Shown here piece after piece: positions 1 through 7,766 of a stretch of 64,000 bases of DNA; the stretch's first letter is position 1, and the number at the start of each line of letters is the position of its first letter. The stretch spans positions 62,001-126,000 of the forward strand of contig JAJEDB010000039.1 in the NCBI GenBank assembly GCA_022821725.1. Reading direction: 5' to 3'. The position numbers were made by a program, and so were the translations under genes. The notes below the pieces were generated by a model. The model made no database searches. It was not told the DNA's origin and worked only from the letters and a program-made list of their open reading frames with translations. Origin of the DNA: Candidatus Poribacteria bacterium. Its GTDB lineage: Bacteria; Poribacteria; WGA-4E; WGA-3G.

Positions 1-728
1 TAGCTGCTCCGTTCTATCCCGTATTCCAGTTTCCCAAGGATCTGTTTAAGAATCCCAAATTGCAGGCGTGCAGTCATTTTATGGTTGGTAGAGCCGACAA
101 GTAGGAAATCCTCTCTTCGCGAATCTTCGTCATCAAATCGGTGTAACCGCAGATTATATTCCAAGACGCGCCCAAAGCGGAGACCGAATTGCCGGTCGGT
201 GTTATTATAGACGTTTGAACTTCGCACGAAGCGTTGCAGTTGATGGGACGTGACGAGAGGCGGTAAATTCGCGACGGGTTGGAAACTCACTTCAGTTGAG
301 AATACATCGCTGAAGGCGTCGAATTCGTTAAGTTTTCCATCAGCACCGGTGTAGTTTTCAACTTGTGGCGCGTATTGCAATTTGAGCCTGAGTTTATCAG
401 TTATCGGTAAATCCCCGAGCAGATTGACCCCGAAGCGGTTAATCATACCTTCAAGTTGTGAATCTTCCTCACCGGCGAGACCACTGGTATATGGGTCGAC
501 GCTCAGACCGAATTCAATGTGGTTGTTGAATGTATTAGACAAGTGGGAGTCAATGGTAAGTTCAGCGGAATCCGTTTCAGGGGTTTCGGGTTTCCTTTCG
601 AGGAGACTCTGTCCGAATTCACTCTGGAGTTGTGCAAAGGCATTTTGCGTATCGAGTAAAAGGACGCTGCCTACGAATTGCGTAAAAATAATCAGGCATA
701 TCCAGAAAAAGTGGGATGTTTTTTTCAC
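1..728 (-). CDS. Outer-membrane beta-barrel-type protein, 3' end outside window
   Basis: I translated this by hand from a GTG at 726-728; GGAG lies 7 nt upstream, which decides the start. The frame is open for 242 codons to the window edge, so the C-terminus is missing. Residues 1-33 form a signal peptide (VKKTSHFFWICLIIF...) ending near NAFAQ. The mature part has alternating hydrophobic/polar strands such as NHIEFGLSV, LRLKLQYAPQVENY, RQFGLRFGRVLEYNLRLHRF and KMTARLQFGILK, typical of outer-membrane barrels, but I recognise no named family. The start is only 35 nt after the thiG stop, on the same strand, so it may be the last gene of the TPP-riboswitch operon. A role in passage of thiamine or precursor across the outer membrane is an inference from position only. 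Confidence 0.72.
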   Translation of the reverse strand, partial: MKKTSHFFWICLIIFTQFVGSVLLLDTQNAFAQLQSEFGQSLLERKPETPETDSAELTIDSHLSNTFNNHIEFGLSVDPYTSGLAGEEDSQLEGMINRFGVNLLGDLPITDKLRLKLQYAPQVENYTGADGKLNEFDAFSDVFSTEVSFQPVANLPPLVTSHQLQRFVRSSNVYNNTDRQFGLRFGRVLEYNLRLHRFDDEDSRREDFLLVGSTNHKMTARLQFGILKQILGKLEYGIERSS

Positions 729-763
729 ACACCGACTCCAATTCTATGTATGTAAGTTTCTGT

Positions 764-1534
764 CTATTCAATAATGCCAGTCTGTGGACTTGAGGCAGTC
801 GCGTAAAGTTTCCGTGGGATGCGTCCAGCCAAAAACGCCGCTCTACCCGCTTCGACTGCTTTTTTCATCGCCTCTGCCATTAGCACGGGACGGTGTGCTT
901 TTGCGACCGCTGTGTTGAGCAGAACACCGTCACACCCTAACTCCATCGCTATCGCTGCATCCGATGCTGTGCCAACGCCCGCATCGACAATAAGCGGCAC
1001 TTGCACGAGATCTCGGATAATTTGAATATTATACGGATTCCGGATCCCCATCCCTGAGCCGATCGGGGCACCTAACGGCATCACCGCTGCACAGCCAAGA
1101 TCTTCTAATTTCTTACATGTGATCGGATCGTCGTTACAATAGGGAAGCACAGTGAAGCCGTCTTTGACAAGTGTCTCCGCTGCACGCAGCAGCTGCTCCA
1201 CATCCGGAAACAGGGTTTCCTCGTCCCCGATGACTTCGAGTTTGATGAGTGATGTCTCAAGTGCCTCTCTCGCGAGGGTGGCAGTTAGGATCGCGTCCTT
1301 TGCTGTGAAACAGCCAGCGGTATTTGGGAGGATTGTCATATCTCGTTCGCGTAGGAGGGCGAACAAATTCTCTCCCGGTGTATCTGTAAATTTCACGCGC
1401 CGCATTGACACCGTCGCAATTTCGGCACCACTCGCAGCAATAGACGCCGTCATGATATGGAAATTCGGATACCCTGCTGTTCCGATCAGCAGTCTTGATG
1501 TATATGTTTGATCGGCAATTTTAAATTCTTTCAT
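764..1534 (-). CDS. thiG: Thiazole synthase ThiG
   Basis: Forms the thiazole phosphate ring of thiamine from deoxyxylulose 5-phosphate, dehydroglycine and the sulfur carried on ThiS-thiocarboxylate, in the cytoplasm. The 256-residue length is normal for the family. The Schiff-base lysine is K98 in the motif [10 protein letters not shown]. The phosphate-binding TIM-barrel loops are visible in [16 protein letters not shown] and in [19 protein letters not shown]. It lies downstream of thiS and thiO in one leftward operon. The 166-nt gap to thiS holds a plausible internal promoter (1622-1651), so thiG may also be transcribed separately from the riboswitch. Identification is firm. Confidence 0.96.
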   Translation of the reverse strand: MKEFKIADQTYTSRLLIGTAGYPNFHIMTASIAASGAEIATVSMRRVKFTDTPGENLFALLRERDMTILPNTAGCFTAKDAILTATLAREALETSLIKLEVIGDEETLFPDVEQLLRAAETLVKDGFTVLPYCNDDPITCKKLEDLGCAAVMPLGAPIGSGMGIRNPYNIQIIRDLVQVPLIVDAGVGTASDAAIAMELGCDGVLLNTAVAKAHRPVLMAEAMKKAVEAGRAAFLAGRIPRKLYATASSPQTGIIE

Positions 1535-1621
1535 TTCTTATTTTTTTGCTATTGCGTTTTCCCTGAACTCTGTCCATTGTTCAAAGCGAAGTTCCATTAA
1601 ATCTGAAGAATGGTTTGAATT

Positions 1622-1651
1622 AGTATAACACCTTCAAAACCTCTTTATCAA
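1622..1651 (-). promoter_or_regulatory. Possible internal promoter before thiG
   Basis: On the minus strand TTGATA (1646-1651) is separated by 18 nt from TATACT (1622-1627), inside the unusually long thiS-thiG gap. It is a prediction from two hexamers. The gap also holds a 19-codon open frame (1538-1597) without a ribosome binding site, which I do not call. Confidence 0.4.
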
Positions 1652-1700
1652 GCGTTAAACGAAGGTCCTCATTTCCGAACGGACATGCTTTGCCGGCGTA

Positions 1701-1907
1701 TTATCCACCTTGGACGGCGCGGATGATCTCAACTTCACTGTTCTCGCGAAGTTCCGTGGCTTGCCACTCCATTTTCGGAATAACTTCCCGATCCACGGCG
1801 ACGGCAATGCCCGACTGCAGTGGATTCATTTCTAAAGCGATGAGCAGCTCATAGACGTTTAAATTCGGATGAACTGTTTTTGCTTCACCATTAACGCGTA
1901 TCTTCAT
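1701..1907 (-). CDS. thiS: Sulfur carrier protein ThiS
   Basis: Ubiquitin-fold sulfur carrier of 68 residues. The C-terminus is the diagnostic Gly-Gly (IIRAVQGG), which is adenylated and converted to a thiocarboxylate that feeds ThiG. The family-typical segment GIAVAVDREVIPKMEW is present. It starts 12 nt after the thiO stop in the same leftward operon. No ThiF adenylyltransferase is seen in the window, so the activating enzyme must be encoded elsewhere or supplied by a MoeB-like protein. Identification is firm from size, fold-typical pattern, GG end and context. Confidence 0.94.
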   Translation of the reverse strand: MKIRVNGEAKTVHPNLNVYELLIALEMNPLQSGIAVAVDREVIPKMEWQATELRENSEVEIIRAVQGG

Positions 1908-1919
1908 TTTTCACTCCCG

Positions 1920-3056
1920 CTATACCAAAAATCTGTCTAACGCAAACGGAGCAATTGTCTCAGAAGTCTCACCGGTCAGAATCAGTTTGGAGATCTCGTA
2001 AGCCGTGATGGGTGTGAGTAAGATGCCGTTGCGATAATGTCCGGTGGCGTATATTAGATTCTCAATGGGTGTTTCGCCAAGTATCGGTGCGTTGTCTCTA
2101 CTACCGGGACGTAAGCCTGTCCATGTTTCCAGAAGTGGCAGTTCATAAATACCCGGCACCGCTTCCCATGCGCCCCGGAGGAGTTCAAATATACCACCTG
2201 CTGTCAAACGTGTGTCAAATCCCATCTCCTCGCTCGTTGCACCCACGATAAGCCTGCCATCGGTTCTCGGCACCAAATATACCGATGTCGGATACCTTGC
2301 CCTGACAGTGCGGATGACGTTTTTAACCGTGATCCCATCTTCCATTTGCAACGCCAGCATCTGTCCTTTCACAGGACGCACCGGCGGAAGAATCGCATCG
2401 GGTAACCCTTCAATTTGCGCTGACCAGGGTCCTGCCGCAAGAATGATCACGTCTGCTGCTTGAAAACTTTCTTGTGTTTGGATACCGGTTACGACTTCGT
2501 TTTCTATGACGATTCTTTCAACGGTAATACTTTCACACAACACACCGCCATACCTCTGATAGGCGCGTCCGAGCGCTTTCACCATCAATCGGTTATCCAC
2601 CTGATGGTCGCTCTCGCATCGGATCGCCGCTGTCACGCGGGGTGAAAGGGCAGGTTCGATTTCACGCGCCGCTCGTCCTGTCAACCATTCGACATCCAGA
2701 CCTAAATCCTGTTGTGAGGTGTAAAGGTGTCGAAGTTGATGTGTATCATCAGGTTCCAGCCCGACGATCAGAGTGCCTTCCACCCGATATCCGATAGACA
2801 TCTCGGCATCTGCCTCTAATTCCTGAACCCATTGCGGATAGAGCGCTAAACTTTGGCATCCGAGTTTCAACAGTTCCGGTTCTTCGGTATGTGCTTCCGC
2901 AAGTGGCGCGAGCATCCCGGCAGCTGCCCAGGACGCAGCACGCCCGGCTTTCGCCTGTTCATAGATGGTGACGGAAGCACCCGATTTCGCCAATTGCCAT
3001 CCGATACCGAGACCAATCACACCGCCACCGATGATGAGAATCTTTTTATTTGTCAT
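1920..3056 (-). CDS. thiO: Glycine oxidase ThiO
   Basis: FAD-dependent oxidase that converts glycine to the imine (dehydroglycine) used by ThiG. The N-terminus carries the Rossmann dinucleotide motif in KKILIIGGGVIGLGIGWQLA followed by a DAO-family body. Downstream SWAAAGMLAP, VKGQMLALQ, YLVPRTDGRLIVGAT, GLRPGSRDNAPILG and ATGHYRNGILLTP are typical of glycine/D-amino-acid oxidases. I chose the ATG at 3054-3056 (378 residues), because it places the Rossmann motif at the N-terminus. The open frame extends upstream to a TTG at 3113, but that adds 19 residues unlike the family. Using ThiO rather than ThiH implies an oxygen-dependent route. Confidence 0.93.
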   Translation of the reverse strand: MTNKKILIIGGGVIGLGIGWQLAKSGASVTIYEQAKAGRAASWAAAGMLAPLAEAHTEEPELLKLGCQSLALYPQWVQELEADAEMSIGYRVEGTLIVGLEPDDTHQLRHLYTSQQDLGLDVEWLTGRAAREIEPALSPRVTAAIRCESDHQVDNRLMVKALGRAYQRYGGVLCESITVERIVIENEVVTGIQTQESFQAADVIILAAGPWSAQIEGLPDAILPPVRPVKGQMLALQMEDGITVKNVIRTVRARYPTSVYLVPRTDGRLIVGATSEEMGFDTRLTAGGIFELLRGAWEAVPGIYELPLLETWTGLRPGSRDNAPILGETPIENLIYATGHYRNGILLTPITAYEISKLILTGETSETIAPFALDRFLV

Positions 3057-3131
3057 TTTTCTAACGATGGCGGTTTTGTTCCCTTTCCCAATAACGAGTG
3101 GGACCCCTGTCAAAAACCGGTCATCGTTTTA

Positions 3132-4115
3132 CTATTCTTCTAAAACGTTGATGAAACAGTCTTTTGCTTCGACTGTTTTGGAAATCAATCCTTTTTCATA
3201 GGCGAATTCTGCGAAGGCTGCCCATTTTTCTTTGGATTGCACCTGCGTTGTCGCGAATAAATCCAACGTATCCCGAAAAGCAAGTTCCTCTAATTCTTTG
3301 GTGGCATCAGGGTTTGCCTGAAAAAAGAGTTGCAGCGCATCATCCGGTTTTTCCTTCGTAAATTTAATCGCTTCCTGAATCGCCATCATCAGTTTTTTCG
3401 TAGTTTCTGGATAGTTTTCCAAATAAGCGTCATTCGTGATAATTACTAATTCATAATAGTCCGGAATACCGTGTTTCTCAAGTGCGAAAAAGTCGGCTTC
3501 TGCCCCTTCAAGTTTTAACATGTTAATCTCGTAGTTCCGAAATGGTCCAATCACTGCATCAATTTGACCGCTTAGGAGAGGTGCCAAAATATTCGTACCT
3601 ACGTTTATCAGATCATAATCATCCTCGGATAATCCGGCGTTCGCCGCGATCGCATTAAACAGGAGCACATCTAAGGGGGCGACTGTATACCCTATCTTCT
3701 TCCCTTTGAAATCTGCTGGTGTTTTAATACCGGTTTTCTTCAGGAAACTAATCGTGTTGAGTGGATGTTCCACGAGTAAACCGATCGATTTCACCGGCAA
3801 AACCTCTTCACTTGCCCGCGCAATTGTTACACTCTGTTGGTAGCTCACGGCAAACGGATATTCTCCTGCCGCCACCAGTTTGAGTGGAGCATCCGGATCG
3901 CCACCCCAAAGAAGTTCAACTTCCAATCCGTGTTTGGTAAAGATCTTGTTCTCTTGCGCAACATAAAGTGGCGCATGATCTACATTTGGAAACCAATCGA
4001 GTAGCAGTGTAACCTTCTCCGTTTCGGCTTTCTGGTGACTGTCTGCACGACTCTCAATTCCTACTAAAAGTGTAGCACAACTGATGAGAAACATTAAGCA
4101 AATTGCGGTTTTCAT
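3132..4115 (-). CDS. NMT1/THI5-like thiamine-precursor binding protein
   Basis: Solute-binding protein of an ABC importer for a thiamine pyrimidine precursor (ThiY type). Signal peptide at residues 1-24 (MKTAICLMFLISCATLLVGI...), then the NMT1/THI5 domain beginning KVTLLLDWFPNVDHAPLYVA, with GGDPDAPLKLVAAGEY and the hinge-proximal PADFKGKKIGYT. The family binds formyl-aminopyrimidine or HMP-like compounds; the exact ligand cannot be read from sequence. It lies 34 nt downstream of the permease gene and upstream of thiO, all behind the TPP riboswitch. There is no adjacent ATPase gene, which is unusual for such an importer. Confidence 0.9.
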   Translation of the reverse strand: MKTAICLMFLISCATLLVGIESRADSHQKAETEKVTLLLDWFPNVDHAPLYVAQENKIFTKHGLEVELLWGGDPDAPLKLVAAGEYPFAVSYQQSVTIARASEEVLPVKSIGLLVEHPLNTISFLKKTGIKTPADFKGKKIGYTVAPLDVLLFNAIAANAGLSEDDYDLINVGTNILAPLLSGQIDAVIGPFRNYEINMLKLEGAEADFFALEKHGIPDYYELVIITNDAYLENYPETTKKLMMAIQEAIKFTKEKPDDALQLFFQANPDATKELEELAFRDTLDLFATTQVQSKEKWAAFAEFAYEKGLISKTVEAKDCFINVLEE

Positions 4116-4149
4116 GAGAATTTCCTTTCTTGTTCATTGCCCGATGGAC

Positions 4150-4917
4150 CTATCGGACATCTGATTTGTTATATTGATACTGCCGCCACGGCATTGCATA
4201 CCGCTCCAACAGCGTCATCGATCCAAAAAGACCTAATCCCAAAAGTGTTAAACAAAAGATAGCAGCAAATACGAGTGAAATTTGGAGTCTCCCATTGGCA
4301 TACAGCATGAGATACCCCAGTCCTGCCTTCGCTCCCACCCATTCACCGATAACTGCGCCAATTGTGGAGATGGATATACCTATCTTCGCACCTGAGAAGA
4401 TAAACGGCAATGCCGAGGGGATACGCACCTGCCAAAGTATCTGCCACCGAGTTGCCCGCAAAATCCGAAACAGGTTTACCGTATCTGGATCGGTGGACTT
4501 CAACCCGTCTAAAGTATTCAGCACAATCGCGAAAAATACGATCAGTGCCGCCATAACGACCTTTGAAGCAATTCCGAAACCGAACCACAGCACCAATAAC
4601 GGCGCAATCGCGAACACCGGCACTGTTTGGGAGCCGATGACATACGGATAAAAGGCTTTCTCCAGTATCGGAAACTCAAACATTAATATAGCTAACGGAA
4701 TTCCGATGCTAACTGCGAGGGCAAATCCAAGAAGCATCTCCGCTAAGGTCACGCGTGTATGTTTCAGTAATTGGGCATGCTCCACAAATAACGTCACCAC
4801 AATTTTTGAAGGTGCTGGCAGAATATAGCCGGGTATCTCAAGAAGATGTACAGCAGCTTCCCAGATCCCCAATATTGCCAATAGGATAGCAACAGGAACT
4901 ACGAATTTGCTAAGCAT
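4150..4917 (-). CDS. ABC permease for thiamine precursor (ThiX-like)
   Basis: Inner-membrane permease of the BPD-transport family (SsuC/TauC/ThiX group), 256 residues with about six membrane segments. Visible are WEAAVHLLEIPGYILPAPSK near the N-terminus and the EAA-type cytoplasmic loop NLFRILRATRWQILWQVRIP. I chose the ATG at 4915-4917, preceded by AAGGAG with 9-nt spacing. The open frame continues upstream to 5076, but that extension shows no family resemblance and overlaps repeat sequence. First gene of the riboswitch operon; the leader is about 200 nt. The cognate ATP-binding subunit is not in the window. Confidence 0.92.
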   Translation of the reverse strand: MLSKFVVPVAILLAILGIWEAAVHLLEIPGYILPAPSKIVVTLFVEHAQLLKHTRVTLAEMLLGFALAVSIGIPLAILMFEFPILEKAFYPYVIGSQTVPVFAIAPLLVLWFGFGIASKVVMAALIVFFAIVLNTLDGLKSTDPDTVNLFRILRATRWQILWQVRIPSALPFIFSGAKIGISISTIGAVIGEWVGAKAGLGYLMLYANGRLQISLVFAAIFCLTLLGLGLFGSMTLLERYAMPWRQYQYNKSDVR

Positions 4918-5029
4918 GCGTATTGACTCCTTAACGCGAAAAAGCCGCCTTCCGTGTTGGATGTAGGGAACATGCCCATCTACCAAAGGTTTTATGACCT
5001 TGGTAGTGCCAAAAAGGAAGCGACTTTGA

Positions 5030-5106
5030 TAGTTTTCAGTTAAGCCGGTGCATGTGGCAGTTACGTTTACTGTCAAAACTACAAAACATTAACTGACAAC
5101 TGACAA
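5030..5106. repeat. Heptamer-type inverted repeat in the thiamine operon leader
   Basis: Two arms, AGTTTTCAGTTAA and TTAACTGACAACTGACAA, face each other between the TPP riboswitch and the first gene. They belong to the dispersed family of intergenic elements built of GTTATCG/GTTGTCA heptamers seen at seven other places in the window. In the transcript the arms could form a hairpin downstream of the aptamer. Confidence 0.5.
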
Positions 5107-5120
5107 TCATTCTCACATAT

Positions 5121-5193
5121 TTCCCTACGCTGGCATGACCCAGATCAGGTTCAAAGGGTGTTTTCTCAGCTCTTAAACAGGTAAGAGCACCCC
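5121..5193 (-). promoter_or_regulatory. TPP riboswitch (THI element)
   Basis: On the minus strand the conserved core is clear: the opening GGGGTGCTCTTACC, then GAGCTGAGAAAACACCC containing the CUGAGA motif, then ACCTGATCTGGGTCATGCC and GCGTAGGGA. These are the invariant pyrimidine- and pyrophosphate-sensing segments of TPP aptamers. It sits about 200 nt upstream of the permease start and controls the thi operon in response to thiamine pyrophosphate. I cannot tell whether it acts on transcription or translation; no clear U-tract terminator follows the aptamer. Confidence 0.95.
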
Positions 5194-5213
5194 ATAATGT
5201 TACTTATTTAAAT

Positions 5214-5243
5214 ATTGTAGCATATTCTCCACATTTAAAGCAA
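5214..5243 (-). promoter_or_regulatory. Promoter of the TPP-riboswitch operon
   Basis: TTGCTT (5238-5243), 18-nt spacer, TACAAT (5214-5219) on the minus strand, about 20 nt upstream of the aptamer. It lies directly beyond the stop codon of the TAXI gene at 5248. Confidence 0.55.
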
Positions 5244-5247
5244 ATAT

Positions 5248-6306
5248 TTAGTCCACTGGCATGGCATGCGCTGGAATGTCCACGCCCTGTTCACTCCAAA
5301 ATTTGTATGCCCCGCGGTGTAATGGAATCACAAAGGCTTTCGGTCCATTCTCTATTGTCATGTCTGCTGCGGCTTGGTTTGTTTGCAGCATCATTTGATG
5401 TCCTTCCGAGGCGTAAACATGCTTTAGAAGTTTATAGATGGTCTCTTCGCTCACCGCTTTGTTCGAGATGAGTACCGTTGGCATCAGAATAGTATTCACC
5501 GGTTCCACTTTGCCTTCATACGCGCCCTCTGGCAGAGAGCCGGGGAGGTAGAACGGATACTTTTCGTAGAAGCCATACTTTTTCGCAGCTGCGTCGAGGT
5601 CGATCATCCGAATAGATTTAATCGCTGTCAACTGGATAACAGCACTGTTCGGCACACTCACGAGCCACTGGAATCCAGCGACCTGTCCATCTTGGAGAGC
5701 CTCGGCAGCGGCACTCCCGCCTTTATAGATCGGCGTAAACTTTCCCCAGATACCCGCCAGTCTTGACAGGCGTTCTAATGTCTGTGCCGTGCCGGATCCA
5801 CTCGCGCCAGAGGCGATTTTTTTTCCAACAATATCTTCAAACTCGTGAATATCGCTGTTCGCCAGCGTTGAAAATTGGTCGTAAGCGATGAAGAGCAACG
5901 TTACCATACGAATGTTAGTTTTCGGTCCCTCTTCTGCGAAAATTTCTTCACCGTGGTAGCCGAGGTAGCTTTCAGATGCAAAAACGACACCGAGTGCTTC
6001 TGGGTCTTCGTTCACACGCCGCGTATTTTCGACCGAACCTGCGGAAGCATCAATGGATATTTTCAGATGTGGTTCCTTGTGGTTCAGAATACGGCTAACG
6101 CTCCCGGCGAATTGTGAAAAACTACCGCCCATCACGCCCCCTAAAATCGAGAGCCACTCCTTTTCCTGCGGGGCGGCATCACCTGTTTTCGCTTTTTCAC
6201 CCGATTGTTTATCACTACACCCATAGAGAACAATGAGTGCAACCAACGCTGCGGATATAAATATATGTAATAAATTATGGCACTCGCATCTGTTTTTTGT
6301 AAACAT
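5248..6306 (-). CDS. TAXI-family TRAP solute-binding lipoprotein
   Basis: Periplasmic solute receptor of a tripartite (TRAP) transporter, TAXI subfamily, 352 residues. The lipobox ends ALIVLYGC, so the mature protein is probably a lipoprotein. Family features are WLSILGGVMGGSFSQFAGSV, the GSVENTRRV segment, GKKIASGASGSGTAQTLERL and the C-terminal HRGAYKFW. No TRAP membrane subunits are seen nearby, so it is an orphan receptor in this window. It lies upstream of, and is transcribed toward, the TPP-riboswitch operon but with its own transcript. The ligand is unknown. Confidence 0.85.
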   Translation of the reverse strand: MFTKNRCECHNLLHIFISAALVALIVLYGCSDKQSGEKAKTGDAAPQEKEWLSILGGVMGGSFSQFAGSVSRILNHKEPHLKISIDASAGSVENTRRVNEDPEALGVVFASESYLGYHGEEIFAEEGPKTNIRMVTLLFIAYDQFSTLANSDIHEFEDIVGKKIASGASGSGTAQTLERLSRLAGIWGKFTPIYKGGSAAAEALQDGQVAGFQWLVSVPNSAVIQLTAIKSIRMIDLDAAAKKYGFYEKYPFYLPGSLPEGAYEGKVEPVNTILMPTVLISNKAVSEETIYKLLKHVYASEGHQMMLQTNQAAADMTIENGPKAFVIPLHRGAYKFWSEQGVDIPAHAMPVD

Positions 6307-6334
6307 GGCGTTTCCTTTTTCGTTTGTATGTTGA

Positions 6335-6352
6335 ATAGTTGTCAGTTAACTA
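6335..6352. repeat. Single heptamer-type repeat arm
   Basis: AGTTGTCAGTTAACTA, one arm of the GTTGTCA family, in the divergent intergenic region between the TAXI gene and the CsgG-like gene. It contains the short palindrome AGTTAACT. Confidence 0.4.
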
Positions 6353-6398
6353 TAAGAATACCAGATATTTTTGGGTGTTTCAAGTTTTTAATTTTACC

Positions 6399-6427
6399 TT
6401 GATAAATCTTCAGAGGATTGCTAAACT
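6399..6427 (+). promoter_or_regulatory. Promoter of the CsgG/FlgT-like gene
   Basis: TTGATA (6399-6404), 17-nt spacer, TAAACT (6422-6427), 45 nt before the start codon. Confidence 0.5.
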
Positions 6428-6471
6428 ATAGAGGTGAAAGGTAAATGGCGGAAACAGGAGGGTAAAAAAGG

Positions 6472-7740
6472 GTGAAACGCTTCTTTTCATATATCTACGT
6501 TGCAGGACTCAGTCTCTGTTTCATGATTGGCACTGTTGCTGTGAGCGATGCAACGCCAAAGAAACGCATTGCTGTTCTCTATTTTGAGGATCACAGTCGC
6601 TTTGATTCTCCTACCGGATGTGGGTGTGTCCCCGCCTTCATCGGAAGCATCTTCGGCACCAAGAAACGATGGGATTTGGAGGCAGGATTTGCGAAAATGC
6701 TCAATCGGAAGTTCGTCGAAACGAATGTGTATGAACCTGTCAGTAAAGATGAACTCCTCGATGCGATGGCACTTATGACGCTCTCACGGCAGAACCTGAG
6801 AAAACTGGATCAAGAACAGTATGCAACGCTTGCGAAGCATCTCAACGTAGACGTAATTGTGGTAGGCGATATCCGAAAATTTAATCAAGAACGGTTGCGG
6901 GCGAACGCCTCGCGCACGCTCCGAGAAGGTGGACGAGAATCGCAGCAAGGACTTGGGCGCACGAGTTACCTGGCGCCTGTTATCCTGCGAGGGTCTCTAC
7001 ACCGTGCCACCATTAAACTGAACATGAAATTCTACAACGCCGCCGGTAACCTTGTGGCTGAGCCGCGAATCTCCGCCAGCCGTGATCACCGGTACACCGG
7101 CACAAAATTCGCCACGCTTGAAGCCAGTATGACCGAGGAAGGAACGAACCTCTCTTTTGGTCAAACAAAGGACGCGCAGCGGAAGAATCCACGCCCGATT
7201 GTTAGACCGACCGAACTTAATCAGATCCAGTTTGCGAGTGCTGAATACGACAGAACCCTTTTCGGCGTTGTAACCAATGAAGCGTTGATTAAAGTGGTTT
7301 TGGCACTCCGAGACAACGTCGGCCCCAATTTCATTACGCCTTGGGAACCGAAAACTGGAACTGCCGAAAAAGAGGGGAAAGCGGTTTCAACGACAGCTGA
7401 TGGACCTATCAAAGGGCAGATTTTGTATGTTGATGCAGAAAATCCGGATATGATCTATGTTAATATCGGTTCCGATAAGGGGATAGCTATCAACCAAGAA
7501 TTTACTGTCCATACCAAGGGCAAGCCAGTGCGAGATATAGATACCGGTGAAATCCTAACATACGTCCCGAAGCAGATCGGGACCTTGGCTGTTTCCGAAA
7601 TTCAGACGGGTAAAGTCTCTATTTTTCGCGTTGTTGAAATAGCAGAACCCCTGAAAAGAGGCGATATTGTTCACGAGATTACATCCGATTCTGATCCATC
7701 CGCGGAATCTACTTCAGACACAGATGCGTCTGAAGAATAA
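6472..7740 (+). CDS. CsgG/FlgT-like secreted or lipoprotein-assembly protein
   Basis: 422 residues from a GTG at 6472; GGAGGG 8 nt upstream decides it. Residues 1-27 are a signal peptide. The next part, KKRIAVLYFEDHSRF, is the typical first strand of CsgG/curli-assembly and FlgT middle domains, and LAKHLNVDVIVVGDIRKF matches their nucleotide-binding-like fold. The C-terminal KGQILYVDAENPDMIYVNIG to RGDIVHEI is like the FlgT C-terminal domain, a small beta-barrel. A run of polar insertions (LRANASRTLREGGRESQQG) is specific to this protein. Role in outer-membrane transport or surface structure is inferred from the fold. The XylF-like gene follows after 26 nt. Confidence 0.65.
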   Translation: MKRFFSYIYVAGLSLCFMIGTVAVSDATPKKRIAVLYFEDHSRFDSPTGCGCVPAFIGSIFGTKKRWDLEAGFAKMLNRKFVETNVYEPVSKDELLDAMALMTLSRQNLRKLDQEQYATLAKHLNVDVIVVGDIRKFNQERLRANASRTLREGGRESQQGLGRTSYLAPVILRGSLHRATIKLNMKFYNAAGNLVAEPRISASRDHRYTGTKFATLEASMTEEGTNLSFGQTKDAQRKNPRPIVRPTELNQIQFASAEYDRTLFGVVTNEALIKVVLALRDNVGPNFITPWEPKTGTAEKEGKAVSTTADGPIKGQILYVDAENPDMIYVNIGSDKGIAINQEFTVHTKGKPVRDIDTGEILTYVPKQIGTLAVSEIQTGKVSIFRVVEIAEPLKRGDIVHEITSDSDPSAESTSDTDASEE

Positions 7741-7766
7741 CAATGAATCTCAAAAGGAGTGATGCG

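Noticed and set aside
382..774. Plus-strand open frame of 130 codons at the left edge
   Set aside because: It is antisense to the hand-translated barrel-type protein, which has a signal peptide and a ribosome binding site; the plus-strand product has neither.
1538..1597. 19-codon minus-strand frame directly before thiG
   Set aside because: No ribosome binding site and no resemblance to a leader peptide; too short to support.
4918..5076. N-terminal extension of the thiamine-precursor permease
   Set aside because: No family similarity, overlaps heptamer-type repeat sequence, and a well-placed AAGGAG precedes the ATG at 4917.
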